This document shows positions 55,817 through 64,000 of a stretch of 64,000 nucleotides of DNA, piece after piece. Both the position numbers and the translations under genes were made by a program. The DNA is from CAYMPH01 sp964392365 (GTDB lineage Bacteria > Spirochaetota > UBA4802 > UBA5550): assembly GCA_964392365.1 (NCBI GenBank), contig CAYMPH010000012.1, forward strand, positions 62,001-126,000, read 5' to 3'. The notes beneath the pieces are model-generated. The model had not been told where the DNA came from, did no database searches, and saw only the letters and a program-made list of their open reading frames with translations. Every line of letters starts with the position of its first letter. Position 1 is the stretch's first letter.

Positions 55817-56121
55817 CACACACATTGCCTGATGAAATCATGTCAAGTTCCACAAGTCACACTGGACATGACTCCAAATTATTATTTTAATTTTATTTTT
55901 TTAGCTAATAAATAAAAAAATTAGGAGATAAGGGGATATTAAGAGATTGGGGAGATATCAATTCCCTCTTTATTCCGTTATCTCCTAATCACTTCCATCT
56001 CCCTATCCCCTTTTCTTACACAAAAAAGCAATCCAAAATAATAAAACTCCTTTGCTTAATGGCATTGATGTTGGTGTTAGGGGCTTTTTAAAAAATAATC
56101 GCTGCAATATACGGAATTGAA
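55817..56121. repeat. Non-coding gap with long inverted repeat (TTAGGAGATAA)
   Basis: TTAGGAGATAA (55921-55931) and TTATCTCCTAA (55978-55988) are a perfect 11-bp inverted repeat, with further pairing of AGGGGAT with ATCCCCT (56005-56011). The region lies between convergent genes and contains no supported gene. It may be a dispersed element or a bidirectional terminator. Confidence 0.65.
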
Positions 56122-56667
56122 CTATGACTGACCTTTCATTATTTTCCTGAACGCAAAATATCTTTTTAAAAAAATCATAAGCGAAATTATAATCAGAAAC
56201 CATTTGACTGATGCAGCAATTGAAGCAGCAAGAATAATGTACTCATTGTAAAATCTGTTTACAAGAATATAGACGTGAAGGGAATTTTCGATCATATCAG
56301 AAACTGCTGCAAAAAACGGCAAAATAAATAACTTCTGTCCGAACCGGGAAAAAATTTTACCGTTTTCCTCAAGTTTAAATTCTGAAATGGCCATGCCGCC
56401 TGCGATGAGCAGGGAATATGTCACAGGATAAATATAATCAATCCAGATAGTTGTTAAAAAAAGCTCAACCCCGTAATCTCCCCAGAGAGAAATTATTCTC
56501 AGAAAATTTTCTTTTGTAAAAGATAACTGAAGATACGATACACCCATACCTGAAGGACCGGCTGCCATATTATCAATTTTAATAAGAATTAGAGTCAGAA
56601 CAAGAGAAGACACAACAGAGAAAATCAAAACGCTTTTATTTGTGAGAAATAGTTTAAATTTTTCCAT
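56122..56667 (-). CDS. Four-helix membrane hypothetical protein
   Basis: This protein of about 181 residues has four predicted membrane helices and no motif I recognise. The start is uncertain: ATG at 56667 lies just after the stop of the preceding gene (TAAAATG); ATG at 56682 and GTG at 56694 would overlap it. Tight linkage to the large TPR membrane protein suggests they work together. Confidence 0.7.
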   Translation of the reverse strand: MEKFKLFLTNKSVLIFSVVSSLVLTLILIKIDNMAAGPSGMGVSYLQLSFTKENFLRIISLWGDYGVELFLTTIWIDYIYPVTYSLLIAGGMAISEFKLEENGKIFSRFGQKLFILPFFAAVSDMIENSLHVYILVNRFYNEYIILAASIAASVKWFLIIISLMIFLKRYFAFRKIMKGQS

Positions 56668-56668
56668 T

Positions 56669-59600
56669 TTATTTTTTCTCATCCGGAATTTCACCGGATT
56701 GGCCGTCTACTTTGTATTTGCCCAATTCTTCATCTTTAATTCTCATGTCGTATGCTGATTTATTGATAGGCAGCGGAATTCTTTCATCGTTTTCCACATC
56801 GTTTTCATTTTTATTTTCAGGAGGCTGTAAAGAAGAAGCCTTTTCAGATTCTTTTTCTTTTTTTATTTTAAAAATTTTATTCTGAATATTTATATCATTA
56901 GGATCCTGAATGTTGGCTTTCAGAAAATAATTTTCAGCTTCAGCGTTGTTGCCGAGCTGTTCATAAGAAAGCCCCAAATGAAGATATAAAGAAGCGGATA
57001 CTTCCCGCTGTGTTAAAGCCCTCTGCAGATAATTAACTGCTTCCTGAAAATTTCCTGTAGTAAAATAAAGAATGCCCATTTGATAAAGGACTTTACCGTC
57101 CTCATTTTTAAGCTTAAGCGCATTTTGCAGATATTTAAAGGAATTCTCAATATCCTGCAGAGTTACAGACATAATACCCATTCTGTAATTCGCTTCGAAA
57201 TTTGAAGGATTCATGTTTAAAATAGCTGAATAGAGCTTTCTTGCATCATCCCATTTTTTCAGCTGCTCAAAGCGAAGTGCTGCATTATAATAATATTCTT
57301 CTTTATAAGAATACATAATATTCATATATTCTTTAAGCATAATATGGTAATCAGCAAGCTTTCTAAGTTCAAAAAGCAGCGATGTCTCAAGCTCATAGTT
57401 TTCAGCTGCTTCAGCAAGTTCAGTTTTTTTAAGAGTTTTAAGTATATTTTCATCAGCCTGGAAATTATTTTTCATATTTAATATAAAAGTTCCAGATTGT
57501 GATTCAGCTAAAGAATTAGTAAATGCTGATATATTTACTGCAGAAGGCAGTATATTGAATGCTTCATAACATGAACCGGATCTGAATTTTTTTAAATAAT
57601 AAAATCTGTCCATGTCATCCGGCTGTAGAATTTTTAAAATCTCATCCAGATCTGCTCCGGCATAGTGAGACAGAATATGCATCTCTCCGTAAAAAATTTT
57701 CTGCATATCCGGATAATTTTTAAATAAATCAGCAACACGGGCAATGGAATTTTCAGAAATTTTCAAAGAAGAATCATCATCGGATGAATAAATTACAAGA
57801 ATATTTGAGAATATATAAACAGCGCTGTTTTTATATGATGATTTTATTCCCTTTAAGGCTGAAGATAAAAATTCTTTCCTGCATGTTGTAAGATTAAAAG
57901 AAACAGCATAAATCCCGCCTTTAACAAGATTAGATTTTATTATTTTATAATATTCCGGTGTAAATCTGAAATAGTTTTTTGTCTGATCGAGAATATTCGG
58001 AATATCATAAATCATCCGGAAAGCATTTTGATTTTTGTGAATATACTGCAATAGATCGTCATTATCTGCAAAATACTTCTGATTTCCTGAATATGGAAGA
58101 TTGTAATAATCAACCAGCTCAAGAGGGACTGTATTCAGACACGACGAGTTTTTGAAATATGCAATTCCCGGATTACGGAAAAAAACCTGATTACCGTCTA
58201 TGAAAAGAATCCTGTCATCTTTCACGTTCTTTAAATAAAATGCAGAAGGTATTAAAGACCTTTTATAGTTCCTGATAATACTGTCTGAAATTTTAAAAAC
58301 TTCCTCATCATTTACATAAACCGAACCGGTTGTTTTTATATATGGGGAATTGTAATTAACATTCTGCAGCAATTCAAAATTGCGCGTATTTCCCGCGTAA
58401 ATTGTTCCATTAAGTGGAGTCTTGAAATATAAATGATTCATTATTATAAGCGGTATAAAAAAAAGAATAAACGCGAACATAATTCCTTTCTTATAAATAG
58501 GAATATTTTTATTTGCAAGATATACTGCAGGCAGCATCAGATTCACTGCAATTATAACATATATAGATAAAAAATATACTGCATATGAAAATGTAACAAA
58601 ACTCAGAGCAATAAGTACAGGCACAGGCATCACAATCATTGAAATATCTAGTATATTAAATCTTTTCTGATGAGGATATTTCACTGTAATATTCTCAATT
58701 GTATGATACATTGAGAATCCGAAAATCAGTGAACACGGAGCAAACAGCGCTGAAGCAGCCTTAAAAGATAATGATCCATATAAATTATTTATAAGTATGA
58801 TAAACGTCAGAAAAAAAACAGGGAATATCATTTCAGTATAAATATGCCAGTAGTACTTCTTTAAAAATCGACCCAGAAAAAAACCAATACACATTAAAAT
58901 CAGCAATATTAAGGGAAATGCAAAGTGTATATAATTCAAAGTCCCGTAATATTTAAGTATAGTTATAAAACCAAAATATGAATAAATCAGAATATAAGTA
59001 AAATTGAGATATGAAAAAATAAGTTCCTCATTCTTTACTGTATCAGGCTTTTCTTCAAATTCATCCCTGAAGTGCTTTGCAATTATAGGATCAGGATTAT
59101 ATTTAAGATAAAAAACAAATATAAGCGGAATAAGTCCAAGACAGAGAATAACCGGAAGAAATGAAGGTAACGCAGCATAAACTATTCCAGCATAAATTGC
59201 TATTCCTATTGATAATCCCCCAAGTAAACTGAATAAAAAATTATAAACTGCAGCTTTTTCATCTATAAAATCACCGCATGAAACTTTTAAGAGATAATGA
59301 AGTTTTATACCTGCGATTAACCCGAAGAAAAAAATGAGAATTGGTATTATATACTGATTAATAAAAAAAAGTGATATTAAAGGTTCACTTTGCGCAGTGC
59401 TGATGAAAGCTCTGAAAAAAAACACTGCGGCAATAATTATAAATAATACTTCAGTAACTATATAAACAAGCCTGATTTTTTTAAAAATAGTGAAAAGCAA
59501 TCTGCCGGAAAGGTTTCCTGCGAATATACCTGCGATAAAAGTTAAAAGAACAATTTTTACAATTTGTAAATAAAAGAAGTAATATTTTAAATTAAAAGCT

Positions 59601-59707
59601 ATAGCTGTTAATATAAAAGCTGAAATTGCAAGTGTGATTAATACATTTATATATATATATTTTCTCTGTTTTACATCGGAATAGCTGTATTCTTTTAAAA
59701 AACTCAT
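56669..59707 (-). CDS. Large membrane protein: multi-helix N-part, spermidine-synthase-like middle, TPR C-part
   Basis: This 1012-residue protein has about twelve hydrophobic helices over residues 15-440. A soluble middle (450-700) resembles the spermine/spermidine-synthase-like domain of MFS-fused proteins (YFRFTPEYYKIIKSNLVKGGIYAVSF), though the catalytic motif is not obvious. TPR-type repeats (about 780-950) contain NPSNFEANYRMGIM and LYLHLGLSYEQLGNNAEAENYF. It may be an envelope assembly or export factor. The assignment of the middle domain is moderate. Confidence 0.72.
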   Translation of the reverse strand: MSFLKEYSYSDVKQRKYIYINVLITLAISAFILTAIAFNLKYYFFYLQIVKIVLLTFIAGIFAGNLSGRLLFTIFKKIRLVYIVTEVLFIIIAAVFFFRAFISTAQSEPLISLFFINQYIIPILIFFFGLIAGIKLHYLLKVSCGDFIDEKAAVYNFLFSLLGGLSIGIAIYAGIVYAALPSFLPVILCLGLIPLIFVFYLKYNPDPIIAKHFRDEFEEKPDTVKNEELIFSYLNFTYILIYSYFGFITILKYYGTLNYIHFAFPLILLILMCIGFFLGRFLKKYYWHIYTEMIFPVFFLTFIILINNLYGSLSFKAASALFAPCSLIFGFSMYHTIENITVKYPHQKRFNILDISMIVMPVPVLIALSFVTFSYAVYFLSIYVIIAVNLMLPAVYLANKNIPIYKKGIMFAFILFFIPLIIMNHLYFKTPLNGTIYAGNTRNFELLQNVNYNSPYIKTTGSVYVNDEEVFKISDSIIRNYKRSLIPSAFYLKNVKDDRILFIDGNQVFFRNPGIAYFKNSSCLNTVPLELVDYYNLPYSGNQKYFADNDDLLQYIHKNQNAFRMIYDIPNILDQTKNYFRFTPEYYKIIKSNLVKGGIYAVSFNLTTCRKEFLSSALKGIKSSYKNSAVYIFSNILVIYSSDDDSSLKISENSIARVADLFKNYPDMQKIFYGEMHILSHYAGADLDEILKILQPDDMDRFYYLKKFRSGSCYEAFNILPSAVNISAFTNSLAESQSGTFILNMKNNFQADENILKTLKKTELAEAAENYELETSLLFELRKLADYHIMLKEYMNIMYSYKEEYYYNAALRFEQLKKWDDARKLYSAILNMNPSNFEANYRMGIMSVTLQDIENSFKYLQNALKLKNEDGKVLYQMGILYFTTGNFQEAVNYLQRALTQREVSASLYLHLGLSYEQLGNNAEAENYFLKANIQDPNDINIQNKIFKIKKEKESEKASSLQPPENKNENDVENDERIPLPINKSAYDMRIKDEELGKYKVDGQSGEIPDEKK

Positions 59708-60290
59708 TTATTTTTCCTGTTTTGAGATAATTTTTGCCAAATTAACTCGATTAAACAATAAATAGTTATATTTTTCAATTGTTTTTCTTAAAAAAGCCCA
59801 ATTTAATTTGATTATAGCACAATATTCGAAAATAGCAGTATTTAGAACTTGCATAGAGACTTTATCTAACTATTAAGTTGAATTTTTCTTGTAATAGAAA
59901 AATTAAGCTCTGACCCCGCTATAAATTTCAAACCTTGAAACAAAATTTATACACTGATCACAAATATCCCCTATAAGATGCTCTGACCCCATCAAACCAG
60001 ACTTAATATCATGCCAATTCAACAAAAAAAAAATAAATATCTAATGGAAAAATTTTCATGTGCCGAAATTAAGAATAAGGGAAATTCTGCTTAAAAAACA
60101 CTTATAACCTCTATCACATCAATATTTAATCATAAAATCAAATAATCGCCAATAATGATCTAAAAACGTCAATAAACGGCTTAAATATTAGGTTAAGCCG
60201 ATCCGAACTTATAGAAGTAAGGGATAAAAACCACCTCTTACAACAGCAAGGATGCTGTTAAAAAACAAAAGATTCAAGGAGGAATCTACC
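59708..60290. other. flaB upstream region with REP units and leader hairpins
   Basis: No gene is visible. REP units lie at 59906-59917 and 59980-59990. CGGCTTAA/TTAAGCCG (60177-60184, 60193-60200) is a perfect inverted repeat that contains a GCCGAT resembling a sigma-28 -10, but no well-spaced TAAA is seen. AACAGCA-AGGA-TGCTGTT (60242-60259) is a perfect leader hairpin just before GGAGG and the flaB start. Confidence 0.6.
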
Positions 60291-61136
60291 ATGATTATCA
60301 ATCACAATATGTCAGCTATTAATACCAATAGGGTATTAAAATTCCAACACTGGAATGTTTCAAAGGACATGGAAAGTCTTTCATCCGGCATGAGAATTAA
60401 CAAAGCCGGCGATGACGCTTCAGGTCTTGCTGTATCTGAGAAAATGAGAACTCAGGTTTCAGGATTAAGACAGGCCGAGAGAAATACTGAAGACGGTATG
60501 TCCTTCATTCAGACTACTGAAGGATATCTTGACCAGACTAACAACATAATCCAGAGAATGAGGGTTCTCGCTATTCAATCTTCAAACGGTATTTACACAC
60601 CTGAAGACAGACAGCTTATCCAGGTTGAAATATCTGCACTTGTTGACGAAGTTGATAGAATTGCATCATCGGGTGAATTCAACAAAATGAAACTTCTCCA
60701 GGGAGATTTTTCAAGAACAAGCCGATCATCTTCAATGTGGTTCCATATGGGCGCCAACATGCATCAAAGAGAAAGAGTTTATATTGGAACAATGACTTCA
60801 AGAGCTCTTTTACTTAAAGACGCAGCAGGCAAACCTGTAACACTATCTACTCCGGAATCAGCAAACAGGAACATCGGAGTATTTGATGCAGCTCTTCACA
60901 AAATTGCGAAACAAAGAGCTGACCTCGGCGCTTATTACAACAGACTTGAATATGCAGCTAAGGGTCTTATGGCAGCTTATGAGAACATTCAGGCTTCTGA
61001 AAGCCGTATCAGAGACGCAGATATGGCAGAGAGCATGGTTAATCTTACCAAAAACCAGGTTCTTACTCAGAGCGGTACTGCAATGCTTGCTCAGGCAAAT
61101 CAGAAATCTCAATCAATACTTCAGTTACTCAGATAG
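60291..61136 (+). CDS. flaB: Flagellin FlaB (first copy)
   Basis: This 281-residue core flagellin of the spirochaete periplasmic filament has a conserved N-terminus (MIINHNMSAINTNRVLKFQH, SSGMRINKAGDDASGLAVSEKM) and C-terminus (SESRIRDADMAESMVNLTKNQVL). The short central region lacks the large outer domains. It starts at the ATG at 60291, 8 nt after GGAGG; an upstream frame is not real. A second copy follows. Confidence 0.97.
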   Translation: MIINHNMSAINTNRVLKFQHWNVSKDMESLSSGMRINKAGDDASGLAVSEKMRTQVSGLRQAERNTEDGMSFIQTTEGYLDQTNNIIQRMRVLAIQSSNGIYTPEDRQLIQVEISALVDEVDRIASSGEFNKMKLLQGDFSRTSRSSSMWFHMGANMHQRERVYIGTMTSRALLLKDAAGKPVTLSTPESANRNIGVFDAALHKIAKQRADLGAYYNRLEYAAKGLMAAYENIQASESRIRDADMAESMVNLTKNQVLTQSGTAMLAQANQKSQSILQLLR

Positions 61137-61145
61137 TAAAATTTA

Positions 61146-61179
61146 TGCCGCCGGTTAATACCGGCGGCATTTTGTTCTT
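61146..61179 (+). terminator. Terminator after first flaB
   Basis: TGCCGCCGGT and ACCGGCGGCA (61146-61155, 61160-61169) form a perfect 10-bp stem with a TAAT loop, followed by TTTTGTTCTTT, a strong intrinsic terminator 9 bases after the stop. Confidence 0.9.
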
Positions 61180-61308
61180 TGAAAATCAGTCTCATGCCGG
61201 CATCAAAAATATATATAGAGACCGGTTGTTTGCTGTAAGCATCAGCTTCTGAATTGCACCAGAGCCTGATGGTTGCAGCAATGCACCCGGGTATTCCCAA
61301 AAAACGCT

Positions 61309-61335
61309 TAAAACCTGGTATCAAACGCCTGATAA
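61309..61335 (+). promoter_or_regulatory. Candidate sigma-28 promoter of second flaB
   Basis: TAAA (61309-61312), 15 bases, then CCTGATAA (61328-61335), against the FliA consensus TAAA-N15-GCCGATAA. The spacing is exact and six of eight -10 bases match. It lies 36 nt before the flaB start, after the terminator of the first copy. Confidence 0.5.
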
Positions 61336-61371
61336 GGAAATCGGGCTCACAAAAACAAAGGAGTGTTCACT

Positions 61372-62220
61372 ATGATTATTAATCACAACATGAGTGCAAT
61401 CAATGCTAACAAGATGAATAAGTTCAAGCATTGGGATGTAAGCAAATCGATGGAAGCTCTTTCTTCCGGCCTTAGAATAAATAAAGCCGGGGACGACGCT
61501 TCAGGTCTTGCTGTATCCGAAAAAATGAGAACTCAGGTTTCAGGATTAAGACAGGCTGAAAGAAATACTGAAGACGGTATGTCTTTCGTCCAGACAGCTG
61601 AAGGTTATCTGGAACAGACTGCTAATATTCTGCAGAGATTAAGAGTTCTCTCTGTCCAGTCCTCAAATGGTATTTATACCAATGAAGACAGGCAGCTTAT
61701 GCAGGTTGAAGTTTCTGCTCTTGTCGATGAAGTGGATAGAATAGCTTCATCAGCTGAATTCAACAAATTTAAACTGATGCTCGGCGATTTTGCAAAAACA
61801 AATCCTAAAGCTTCAATGTGGTTTCATATGGGTGCAAATATGCATCAGAGAAAAAGAGTTTACATTGGAACCATGACAGCTCAGGGGCTCAATCTCAAAG
61901 AAAAAACCGGAAAATTTATAGCGAACTTAAGCACAGCCGAAGGAGCAAACAAAACCATAGGTCTGGTAGACAGTTCGCTTCAGAAGATCTCGAAGCAAAG
62001 AGCTGACCTCGGCGCGTACTACAATAGAATGGAAACAGCTGCAAAAGGTCTCATGTCTGCCTATGAAAATATACAAGCATCCGAAAGCCGCATCAGGGAT
62101 GCAGACATGGCTGAGACAATGGTAGAACTTACCAAAAATCAGGTCCTTGTGCAGAGTAGTACCGCAATGTTGGCTCAAGCTAACCAGAAGTCGCAATCAG
62201 TATTACAGCTTCTGAGATAA
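61372..62220 (+). CDS. flaB: Flagellin FlaB (second copy)
   Basis: This 282-residue flagellin is close to the first copy at both ends, with most differences in the central loop (GDFAKTNPKASMWFHMG; TAQGLNLKEKTGKFIANLS). Spirochaete filaments often use several FlaB proteins. The ATG at 61372 has AAAGGAG upstream. Each copy has its own terminator, so expression may be separate. Confidence 0.97.
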   Translation: MIINHNMSAINANKMNKFKHWDVSKSMEALSSGLRINKAGDDASGLAVSEKMRTQVSGLRQAERNTEDGMSFVQTAEGYLEQTANILQRLRVLSVQSSNGIYTNEDRQLMQVEVSALVDEVDRIASSAEFNKFKLMLGDFAKTNPKASMWFHMGANMHQRKRVYIGTMTAQGLNLKEKTGKFIANLSTAEGANKTIGLVDSSLQKISKQRADLGAYYNRMETAAKGLMSAYENIQASESRIRDADMAETMVELTKNQVLVQSSTAMLAQANQKSQSVLQLLR

Positions 62221-62253
62221 AAAATAAAATTATTAAACTGGGACTACCCGTAA

Positions 62254-62287
62254 AAAACCCGTCTGGAAACAGGCGGGTTTTTTTTTG
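62254..62287 (+). terminator. Terminator after second flaB
   Basis: AACCCGTCTG and CAGGCGGGTT (one G-U) pair around a GAAA loop, followed by a run of T, a classic intrinsic terminator about 35 bases after the stop. Confidence 0.9.
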
Positions 62288-62329
62288 GTCATCTATCTGT
62301 CACTTATTACAAAGGAATTATCATGTTTT

Positions 62330-62359
62330 TAGAACAAGGGGTTGCAACCCCTTGTTCTA
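62330..62359. repeat. 30-bp perfect palindrome with GGGGTTGCAACCCC core
   Basis: Bases 62330-62359 read the same on both strands (TAGAACAAGGGGTTG and its complement). This exact self-complementarity suggests a dispersed palindromic element or cruciform rather than a terminator, since no T-run follows. It is the only copy I see here. Confidence 0.8.
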
Positions 62360-62419
62360 TGTAGATTAAATTACTTTTATCAAAGATGCGGAAAATACAA
62401 GCTTGCGACATATTAACTT

Positions 62420-62442
62420 CGCTGGTCGAGCGGAGTCGAGAC
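62420..62442. repeat. TCGAGCGGAGTCGAG repeat, third copy
   Basis: CGCTGGTCGAGCGGAGTCGAGAC repeats the elements at 45676-45691 (inverse) and 45747-45764, 17 kb away. It lies between flaB and the minus-strand barrel gene. Confidence 0.75.
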
Positions 62443-62486
62443 TAAAGTATCCGATACGGCCCCTGAGCAGAGCCGGAGGGGAAGTC

Positions 62487-63113
62487 TCAGTTATCGCCGC
62501 CTTTTAAAGGAAAGCTAACTCCTACATGAGCGAATATTGATGACATATCAAGTGCAAATTGGTTTGTGGCTGCAGAAGTATAAAGATAAACAAGTGAACC
62601 TCTATAACCAAGATCACATATAAGGTTAATATTGGAATCACTTCCAAGTTTAATTGCTATACCTGCAATTACCTGCCAGGTAAATCCGCCGTAAGTATCT
62701 GTCTTAAGTACAGCCATTGTTGCACCAGTTGAATGGAATGTCCACCCATAACCTGCACCGACCATAATATAAGGCATAATTCCGATAGTTTCTCTCATAT
62801 CAAATCTTACTTTTGCATTAACAAGCAGCGGAATAGAATAAGCATCGCTGAAAGTAACTGTAGTTGGATTTGTAAAAGATCCTGTACCTTTATAAGTTTT
62901 CATATTAACCCAGTCAAATCCGGTTTCGAAGCTCAATGCAAAATATTTATCCAGTCCGAGATCAAAGTTAATACCAAAATCCAATGCAGGCATATTAACG
63001 ACATACGGATAACCGACTCCAACCCTGAAATCCAGGTTTGTATCAATTGCGTAAGCTCCATTAATTGCGCAAAGCAAAACCATAGACGCAAGTAAGACCT
63101 TGACTTTTTTCAT
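62487..63113 (-). CDS. Predicted outer-membrane beta-barrel protein
   Basis: This 208-residue protein has a signal peptide (MKKVKVLLASMVLLCAINGAYA) and repeated short strands with alternating polar and apolar residues (DFRVGVGYPYVVNM; PYIMVGAGYGWTFHS; IFAHVGVSFPL). This is typical of eight-stranded OmpA/OmpW-like barrels of spirochaetes. AGGAG precedes the ATG. Function unknown. Confidence 0.78.
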   Translation of the reverse strand: MKKVKVLLASMVLLCAINGAYAIDTNLDFRVGVGYPYVVNMPALDFGINFDLGLDKYFALSFETGFDWVNMKTYKGTGSFTNPTTVTFSDAYSIPLLVNAKVRFDMRETIGIMPYIMVGAGYGWTFHSTGATMAVLKTDTYGGFTWQVIAGIAIKLGSDSNINLICDLGYRGSLVYLYTSAATNQFALDMSSIFAHVGVSFPLKGGDN

Positions 63114-63262
63114 ATTAATCTCCTGTTATTATTATAACTATATATTATAACACAAATTAAGTTATAAAGTGATAAAAAAAATAATTTCAGAAACAAAAAT
63201 TTTCTGAAATACTTCGGGATAATTAAATTTTCTGTTCCAGAAAGTCAAGCAAAATGGAAGGT

Positions 63263-63559
63263 TTAAACTATAGCATCAAAAAGCGAGCCGGGCTGAAGAA
63301 CAAATCTGTTTCTGGCTACAATTCCATCTGAAGTATATTCATACTGTTTTGTATTTTTAATCAGATCCATTATTCTATCGCGCTCTTCCGGAGAAGGTTT
63401 TGTATATACAACATTATTTTCAGTTTTCTTTAAAACAGAATGTATGCTGTCTACCTTGCCGTTATTATACGCAGGCCATATGTATATCTTTTCAGAAGCA
63501 GAGGCTCCTTTTGCGTAAGAGCGGAAATTAATTTCCGATATTCCGGTAGATATATTCAT
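63263..63559 (-). CDS. Hypothetical protein
   Basis: I do not recognise this 98-residue protein. It is soluble, with no signal peptide; a central helix (SPEERDRIMDLIKNT) precedes a short C-terminal tail rich in aromatics and Gly (VLQPGSLFDAIV). It stands alone between a barrel gene and nadE. Confidence that it is coding is moderate. Confidence 0.6.
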   Translation of the reverse strand: MNISTGISEINFRSYAKGASASEKIYIWPAYNNGKVDSIHSVLKKTENNVVYTKPSPEERDRIMDLIKNTKQYEYTSDGIVARNRFVLQPGSLFDAIV

Positions 63560-63638
63560 ATACTGATTATCGGCAATTTTGATTCAAAACTTAATTTAAA
63601 TCTTGACGTAAATAAAATATTCATCATTTTAGTTTGAT

Positions 63639-64000
63639 ATGAAAATAGCCATAGCACAAATCAATCCCGTTGTTGCTGATATATCTGGAAACGAGAAAAA
63701 AATTCTTGATTACATCAACCGCGCAGAAAACGCAGGTTCCGAACTCACAGTGTTTCCGGAAATGTCCATAATAGGATATCCTCCCATGGACCTGCTTGAA
63801 AATAAAAAACTAATTGATGATAATCTTTTATCACTAAAAAGAATTGCCGCGAAAGTTAAAACCGCAGCTGTAGTAGGCTTTGTCGATTATAATAATACCC
63901 TGCCCCCAATGCTTTATAATTCAGCTGCTTTTATAAAAAACGGGAACATTGAAACCATACAGAACAAAACTCTGCTTCCGCAATATGATGTTTTTGATGA
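63639..64000 (+). CDS. nadE: NAD+ synthase, glutamine-dependent (N-terminal part, cut by window end)
   Basis: The first 120 residues form a nitrilase-type glutaminase domain: IAIAQINPVVADISGNEKKI, the catalytic Glu41 in FPEMSIIGYPPMDLL and the catalytic Lys110 in QNKTLLPQYDVFD. This order and wording are those of bifunctional NadE, which makes NAD+ from deamido-NAD+ with ammonia taken from glutamine. The catalytic Cys and synthase domain lie beyond the window. The ATG at 63639 has only a weak ribosome site. Confidence 0.92.
   Translation, partial: MKIAIAQINPVVADISGNEKKILDYINRAENAGSELTVFPEMSIIGYPPMDLLENKKLIDDNLLSLKRIAAKVKTAAVVGFVDYNNTLPPMLYNSAAFIKNGNIETIQNKTLLPQYDVFD

Overview
The window is AT-rich and comes from a spirochaete or a close relative. 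The clearest marker is a tandem pair of FlaB-type periplasmic flagellins (60291-62220). A CheX phosphatase, several beta-barrel outer-membrane proteins and many histidine-kinase and response-regulator genes fit this. Formate-tetrahydrofolate ligase, RnfC/RnfD, an electron-transfer flavoprotein and a selenium cluster suggest anaerobic, electron-bifurcating metabolism; that is inference. I cannot name a genus. There are no rRNA genes, no tRNA genes I can recognise, no CRISPR array and no prophage. It reads as ordinary chromosome with many dispersed palindromic repeats.

Layout. 193-2407: ACT-domain protein and fhs. 2437-10636 (minus): signalling block with a one-protein kinase/regulator hybrid, a kinase-receiver hybrid, a lone receiver, an AAA+ ATPase overlapping queF, a STAS/zinc-ribbon protein and a two-TM sensor. 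10910-14171 (plus): Nudix, Trm112-like protein, SurA/PpiD-like chaperone, CheX and an SRPBCC protein. 14123-17617 (minus): thyX, rnfD, rnfC and a Cys-rich protein. 18189-26044: a GHKL ATPase, then a divergent TetR-controlled TolC/HlyD/ABC efflux operon resembling a split YbhFSR. 26232-33088: an outer-membrane protein, valS, a flavodoxin-ferredoxin, a methyltransferase and pcm. 33081-37739 (minus): the conserved rpsF-ssb-rpsR-(YybS-like)-rplI-dnaB operon with mlaE and pcm appended.

38106-41384 holds a REP-associated transposase, an RHH-like regulator with a striking operator, and etfBA. 41549-45571 (minus) is a selenium cluster: yedE, a TusA-like carrier, a cysteine desulfurase, a DUF3343 protein and selD. 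selD is itself a selenoprotein gene with an in-frame UGA and a SECIS-like hairpin, so a standard gene call cuts off its N-terminus. 46119-53695 is mixed metabolism and hypotheticals. Then come typA (54008), a large membrane/spermidine-synthase-like/TPR protein, the two flaB genes, an outer-membrane protein and the start of nadE (cut by the window end).

Most notable: (1) a roughly 90-nt promoter-leader cassette present three times, upstream of thyX, selD and the cysteine desulfurase; (2) the UGA-containing selD; (3) a methyltransferase that seems to begin at an AUU codon; (4) a 17-bp perfect inverted repeat over the promoter of the RHH-like gene; (5) a REP family built on GGGGTCAGAGC around its likely RAYT transposase. 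All calls are from reading the sequence; no database search was run.
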